From Chloroflexota bacterium (GTDB taxonomy: Bacteria > Chloroflexota > Anaerolineae > J102), in contig JAADFV010000019.1 of assembly GCA_013152695.1 (NCBI GenBank), positions 1 to 10,328 of the forward strand: 10,328 bases of DNA, given 5' to 3'. Under the pieces are notes generated by a model. It was given only the letters and a program-made list of their open reading frames with translations, was not told where the DNA came from and did not search any database. Shown here piece by piece: positions 6,371 to 10,328 of the stretch. Both the position numbers and the translations under genes were made by a program. Each line of letters starts with the position of its first letter. Position 1 is the stretch's first letter.

Positions 6371-8098
6371 ATGAAACAGAAACATTTATATTGGATTCGT
6401 GCCTCAACATTCTTGCTTCTGATCCCCTTGCTCTTGCTGGTTGCCTGTCGCCCACCCATTCCTGTGCCCAAGACCCCTACGCCGGTCCCGCCCACGGCAA
6501 CTCGCACCCCCACGCCACGACCGACAGCCGCAGCCCCCCTCGCTACGCCGACTCCCCTTCCGCCCCCCACACCCCTACCCACACCGACACCGCAGCCCCT
6601 CGTGCGTCTGCCCGGTGCCTATGTCGACGTTCTCCAAACCACTCTTCTCTCCGCACCCGGAGGCGAGACTTTACGGACATTGGTGGCAGGAGACCGCCTG
6701 GGGGTGATCGGTATCACGCCTGATGGAAACTGGTTGCAGGTCCGTTACCAACCTGATTTGAGTAATCCCCCCATCGACGGCTGGGTGCGCCGGGCGGATG
6801 TCACCCTCTTCACAGAACCTTCCGGCCTGCAGACCACCGAGCACGTTACCCCTACCCCGCAACCTCTCACTGCCCCCCTCCCAGAGCCAAGCGGCAGGGG
6901 GCAAACGGCCACGGTCATTGCCGACAGATTGCATCTGCGTGCCGGACCCGGCGTCGATCAATCCATCCTCAGCACCTTGCCTTATGGAACCCTTTTACAG
7001 GCTATCGGCCGTACTGCAGATTCCAGTTGGGTCCAGGTAGAAACCGAGAGCGGCTTAGAGGGCTGGGTGGCCGCCCGTTGGTTGTCAGTGGTTGCCGATG
7101 TGAACGACCTGCCCATTACAGGCGTGGCCACCACCGGTGTCCCACTCTCGGCTGCCCCCCCTTCCCTGAGCGGTACAATTGTCTTTCAGAACCGTAATGA
7201 CGGCGATATCTTTATCATCGCTGCTTCTGGATCAAATATCCAACGCCTTACCTATGGCTTCGACCCGGCCTTCAGTCCTGATGGTTCCTTGATAGCCTTC
7301 ACGCGTTGGGATGAACCGCGTGGACTCTGGCTCACTAAACGGGATGGCAGCAATCCACACTTGCTCATCAGCGCCAACCAACCACGCTCTCCCACCTGGA
7401 CACCCGATGGCCAGGCTATTATTTTCGAACGCAGCACAGGTGATTATCAATGTTACGACACCCCCATGGGGTGTCTTTCTCAAAGTGATTTCGATGCCTT
7501 TTTTGGAGGGAACGACTGTGTTACCGGCCCCTTTGGTAGTTTTTGTCGCAGTGATTTTCGCCTGATACATCGCAGCAGCAAAGGCCTGACGCGCTATAAC
7601 CTGGCCGATGGTAGCACCCGTGATTTGCCAGCCAGTCCCGAGGCTCAGGCCCCGGTCCATCATCCCCAGACGGATCAGGTACTCTATCTGGATGGAGACG
7701 CCCTCGCTGTGACGCGCGATGTTGGTGACGATCCCCCTTACCACATACTCGACCAGGTGGTCATCGGCCCGGCCGTCTACAGTCCCGATGGACAATTCAT
7801 CTATCTCAGCCAGCGTTCCGGCGACCACTGGGACATTTGGCGATATCGCAGCGACGGTAGCCAGCCCTTTGCCCTCACAACCCAACCACCCTTGCGTAGC
7901 CGTCCCATCAACAACGTTTCTCCCACCGTCAGCCCCGATGGCCGCACCATCCTCTTCCTCAGCGATCGCCAGGGCCGGTGGCAATTCTGGTTGATGAACA
8001 GTGATGGCAGCAATCAGCGCCCCTGGACCAGTGGCCCCCTTGCCCAGATTGATCTTGAATTCAATTATGCCAATGAACGCATGGCTGATTGGAGCTAA
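6371..8098 (+). CDS. Lipoprotein with two SH3b domains and a PD40/TolB-like propeller
   Basis: This 575-residue predicted surface lipoprotein has a hydrophobic signal (about 8-25) with lipobox LVAC (Cys26). A Pro-Thr linker follows (30-76, TPTP repeats). A first, divergent SH3b-like domain spans about 78-148 and ends in GWVRRADV. A second linker repeats TPTPQPL (160-166) before a canonical SH3b domain (about 178-245, LHLRAGPG then GWVAARWL). Residues 268-575 contain PD40-type blades with FSPDG (301-305), TPDG (344-347), YSPDG (470-474) and VSPDG (520-524), and W-strands such as DIFIIAASGSN, GLWLTKRDGSN and QFWLMNSDGSN. A loop at 358-398 carries four cysteines (361, 368, 383, 392). SH3b domains often bind cell wall, and propellers bind proteins or ligands; no enzyme residues are recognised. 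It begins 9 nt after the permease stop, so it is probably translated from the transporter mRNA and may be its extracellular partner. Confidence 0.85.
   Translation: MKQKHLYWIRASTFLLLIPLLLLVACRPPIPVPKTPTPVPPTATRTPTPRPTAAAPLATPTPLPPPTPLPTPTPQPLVRLPGAYVDVLQTTLLSAPGGETLRTLVAGDRLGVIGITPDGNWLQVRYQPDLSNPPIDGWVRRADVTLFTEPSGLQTTEHVTPTPQPLTAPLPEPSGRGQTATVIADRLHLRAGPGVDQSILSTLPYGTLLQAIGRTADSSWVQVETESGLEGWVAARWLSVVADVNDLPITGVATTGVPLSAAPPSLSGTIVFQNRNDGDIFIIAASGSNIQRLTYGFDPAFSPDGSLIAFTRWDEPRGLWLTKRDGSNPHLLISANQPRSPTWTPDGQAIIFERSTGDYQCYDTPMGCLSQSDFDAFFGGNDCVTGPFGSFCRSDFRLIHRSSKGLTRYNLADGSTRDLPASPEAQAPVHHPQTDQVLYLDGDALAVTRDVGDDPPYHILDQVVIGPAVYSPDGQFIYLSQRSGDHWDIWRYRSDGSQPFALTTQPPLRSRPINNVSPTVSPDGRTILFLSDRQGRWQFWLMNSDGSNQRPWTSGPLAQIDLEFNYANERMADWS
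6467..6600 (+). repeat. Low-complexity CCNAC-type tract encoding a Pro-Thr linker
   Basis: A C-rich, G-poor tract on the + strand encodes alternating Pro and Thr residues (about residues 33-76 of the lipoprotein). Such linkers commonly hold a surface domain away from the membrane. A short second tract near 6848-6870 repeats the TPTPQPL sequence before the second SH3b domain. Slippage in such tracts could vary linker length. Confidence 0.7.
7457..7475 (+). repeat. Perfect 8-bp hairpin inside the propeller insert, followed by TTTCT
   Basis: GACACCCC (7457-7464) pairs exactly with GGGGTGTC (7468-7475) around a CAT loop, and TTTCT follows at 7476-7480. The shape resembles a weak intrinsic terminator but lies in the middle of the lipoprotein gene, within the Cys-rich insert. 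The T-run is short, so termination is doubtful. Confidence 0.5.
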
Positions 8099-8142
8099 TA
8101 AGCGATAATACCCAGCAACCATTCATTTTTCGAGAGATAACC

Positions 8143-10328
8143 ATGAGCGACCACTTGCAGGATTTTGCCGCCGAACTCACGAAACACAGTAACGCCGAAG
8201 TGTATACCGATCTGGCAACACGCTTGTTGTACAGCACCGACGCTTCCATCTACCAAATCACGCCGCTGGCCGTGGTCGTGCCTCGTCTTGATGAAGATGT
8301 ACTGGCCACTATGGAAATTTGCCAACGCGAAAATCTTCCCGTATTGCCGCGTGGAGGGGGTTCGAGCCTGGCGGGACAGGCCGTGGGCGAGGCCGTGGTC
8401 ATCGACTTCAGCAAGTATTTCGATAAGGTGCTGAATCTGGATAGTGAGCGCCGTCGTGTGCTCACGCAAGTAGGTTTGCCATTGGACAACCTCAATCGCT
8501 ATCTACAGCCTTATGGCCTCATGGTGGGACCAGATCCGGCCAGCGGCAGTCGTGCCGTTATCGGTGGCATTATCGGCAACAATAGCACAGGCTCCCATTC
8601 CATTGTCTACGGCAAAATGTCGGACCATGTCCTCAGATTACGCACTGTCTTGGCCGACGGGAGCGAAAGCTGGTTGGGGCCAGTAGCCTGGTCGGAGATT
8701 GAAAAAAGTAACGGCAAGGCACCATTCGCTGCCGCCATTCAGCAACAAATGGCTACCCTTGTCTCCGAAAATAAAGCATTGATCGATGCCCAATTCCCCA
8801 AATATTGGCGCCGTTCTGACGGCTATAACCTGGATATCATCCGCCGGCAACTGGACGAAGAGCATCTCAATCTGGCACCACTGCTGGTGGGGAGTGAAGG
8901 AACGTTAGGATTGATCCTGGAGGCCGAGCTCAATCTTGTCCCCATACCTCGCTACAAGGCCCTGGCAATTCTCCACTTTGCCAGCGATGATGCCGCCTTT
9001 CGCGCCGTACCCGGCTTGCTGGAGCTCAACCCCTCGGCAATCGAGCTCATCGATGATGTCTTGATGGGACTGACGCGCGCCTCAGATGTGTGGCGTAAGC
9101 GCCTTACCTTTGTCGAAGGAGAACCTCAAGCCGTCTTTATCGTCGAGTTTGCCGCAGAGGAGCAAAGCGAAATCGATGCCCGCCTACAGGCCTTGGAACA
9201 GCACCTGAGCCGTAGTGGCTACCACCAACCCCTGGTAACGATTACCGATGCCGCGGAGCAGGCCAATGTCTGGCATGTACGCAAAGCTGGTCTGAACCTC
9301 CTCCTATCCATGCGCGGCGATGCTAAACCTGTGCCCGGCATCGAAGATGTGGCCGTTCCTCCCGAAAATCTGGCCGATTACATGGCAGAACTAGAGACCT
9401 TGATGGAGGGCCGGGGAGTGGTCGCAGCCATGTACGCGCATGCCTCTGCCGGCTGCATCCATACCCGCCCCATTCTCAATCTCAAAACCAGCGAGGGTGT
9501 ACATCAGCTTATCGAACTCGTCGAAGCTTCGGCAGAGCTGGCCAAAAAATATGGAGGCGTCAAGTCGAGCGAGCATGCCGATGGCCTGGCGCGAAGCTTT
9601 CTCAATCCTGAATTCTTTGGTCCTGACATTTATGAATTGCTTCGCCGTGTCAAGGGTATCTTTGATCCAAACGGCCTCATGAACCCCGGCAAAATCGTCG
9701 ATCCCTTACCGCCCGATCAGAATCTGCGCTTTGGCCCCGACTACCACATCACTCTTCGCATCGATCCCTTATTCGATTGGTCGTATGATGGAAGCTATGC
9801 TCAGGCCGTGGAGATGTGCAACGGCGCCGGTGTCTGCCGAAAATTGGACATCGACACCATGTGTCCTTCATTCCAGGCTTTGCGGGATGAAAAGTTCAGT
9901 ACGCGCGGGCGTGCCAACCTTTTGCGAGCTGCCCTCACCGGTGCTCTTCCCGGTGGCCTCAGCAATCCCGATTTACTTGAGGCCCTGGATTTATGCCTGG
10001 GTTGCAAGGCCTGCAAAAGTGAGTGTCCCTCCAGTGTGGATATGACCAAACTCAAGGAGGAAGCATTGGCGCAGGTCTATCGTAGCCAGCGACCACCTCT
10101 CAATAAACTGGCGTTCGCCCACATTGCTCGCTTGTCGGCTCTGGCCGCACCCTTCGCGCCTTTGGTCAATTTTACATTCCAGTTTACACCGACGCGTAAA
10201 TTGCTGAGCAAGGCCCTGCACATTCATCCCAACCGTGCTTTCCCTCCCTTTCAGCGAAATACTTTTAGCCGGCAGTGGCGACGCCAGAACACAACCGTAC
10301 CGGTCGACGATCGCCCCCGCGTCGCCCT
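8143..10328 (+). CDS. Large FAD-linked oxidase / Fe-S oxidoreductase (D-2-hydroxyacid dehydrogenase type), 3' end outside window
   Basis: The frame is open from ATG 8143 (GAGAG 6 nt upstream) to the window edge: 728 codons without a stop. An FAD-binding PCMH domain comes first, with PRGGGSSLAGQ (69-79) and IGGIIGNNSTGSHS (140-153). The FAD-oxidase C-terminal domain follows, with RKAGLNLLLS (380-389), His433 and His440 in HASAGCIH, and Glu477-His478, matching the metal ligand set of D-2-hydroxyglutarate dehydrogenase-like members. FDPNGLMNPGKIV (507-519) closes it. A ferredoxin-like part has Cys559, Cys565 and Cys574-Pro, then C618-x2-C621-x2-C624-x3-C628-Pro, consistent with two [4Fe-4S] clusters. 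Relatives such as E. coli YdiJ are about 1000 residues and end in cysteine-rich CCG domains, which would lie downstream. The usual SGEHGDG motif reads SSEHADG here. Likely role: oxidation of a D-2-hydroxyacid with electrons passed to the respiratory chain. It starts 44 nt after the lipoprotein gene. Confidence 0.88.
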   Translation, partial: MSDHLQDFAAELTKHSNAEVYTDLATRLLYSTDASIYQITPLAVVVPRLDEDVLATMEICQRENLPVLPRGGGSSLAGQAVGEAVVIDFSKYFDKVLNLDSERRRVLTQVGLPLDNLNRYLQPYGLMVGPDPASGSRAVIGGIIGNNSTGSHSIVYGKMSDHVLRLRTVLADGSESWLGPVAWSEIEKSNGKAPFAAAIQQQMATLVSENKALIDAQFPKYWRRSDGYNLDIIRRQLDEEHLNLAPLLVGSEGTLGLILEAELNLVPIPRYKALAILHFASDDAAFRAVPGLLELNPSAIELIDDVLMGLTRASDVWRKRLTFVEGEPQAVFIVEFAAEEQSEIDARLQALEQHLSRSGYHQPLVTITDAAEQANVWHVRKAGLNLLLSMRGDAKPVPGIEDVAVPPENLADYMAELETLMEGRGVVAAMYAHASAGCIHTRPILNLKTSEGVHQLIELVEASAELAKKYGGVKSSEHADGLARSFLNPEFFGPDIYELLRRVKGIFDPNGLMNPGKIVDPLPPDQNLRFGPDYHITLRIDPLFDWSYDGSYAQAVEMCNGAGVCRKLDIDTMCPSFQALRDEKFSTRGRANLLRAALTGALPGGLSNPDLLEALDLCLGCKACKSECPSSVDMTKLKEEALAQVYRSQRPPLNKLAFAHIARLSALAAPFAPLVNFTFQFTPTRKLLSKALHIHPNRAFPPFQRNTFSRQWRRQNTTVPVDDRPRVA

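Noticed and set aside
8104..8109. GATAAT as a possible -10 box for the oxidase gene
   Set aside because: No -35-like sequence at 16-18 bp, and a one-mismatch hexamer is common by chance. A promoter here is possible but not supported.
7232..8122. A 296-codon open frame on the - strand
   Set aside because: It lies exactly antisense to the lipoprotein propeller, whose + strand frame has clear PD40 blades, a lipobox and a ribosome binding site. The - strand product shows no recognisable domain and is a codon-bias shadow.
8143..10328. Possible pseudogene because no stop codon is seen for the oxidase
   Set aside because: The frame is intact over 728 codons with all expected motifs in order; the protein is simply cut by the window edge.

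Overview
The window (about 10.3 kb, moderately GC-rich, nearly all coding on the + strand) looks like chromosomal DNA of a Chloroflexota bacterium, most likely of the Anaerolineae/Ardenticatenia/Caldilineae kind. This is an inference from gene style: a Yip1-type membrane protein beside a MacA/MacB-like transporter, a lipoprotein with long Pro-Thr linkers followed by SH3b and PD40 repeats, and a very large FAD/Fe-S oxidase. No rRNA, tRNA, CRISPR array or transposase is visible.

Layout: 1-266 is non-coding and packed with short hairpins. Its ends carry GCATAAC (7-13) and GTTAGAC (240-246), which resemble integron attC core boxes, although the element is longer than a classical attC. murJ (267-1862), a lipid II flippase family protein, follows directly. 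After a 135-bp gap holding a perfect TATAAT box (1952-1957) comes a set of + strand genes that looks like one transcription unit: a Yip1-family membrane protein (1998-2744), a HlyD/MacA-like adaptor (2797-4236), an ABC ATPase (4239-5111), a MacB/FtsX-type permease (5108-6361) and an SH3b-PD40 lipoprotein (6371-8098). The last four are separated by only +2, -4 and +9 nt. Then, after 44 bp, a large FAD-linked oxidase with ferredoxin-type Fe-S motifs (8143 onward) runs off the right edge of the window.

How they may work together: adaptor, ATPase and permease have the parts of a MacAB-type mechanotransmission transporter, with the permease and ATPase at the cytoplasmic membrane and the adaptor outside it. 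There is no TolC-like outer-membrane channel gene, which fits a mostly monoderm phylum. In its place the unit ends with a surface lipoprotein carrying wall-binding-like SH3b domains and a beta-propeller, which could be an extracellular partner or sensor. The oxidase is probably a separate metabolic gene (2-hydroxyacid oxidation). The points most worth a second look are the attC-like hairpin element, the Cys-rich insert in the lipoprotein propeller, the five ~33-residue repeats in the adaptor's helical hairpin, the unusual tail on the ATPase, and substitutions in conserved positions of MurJ and of the oxidase.
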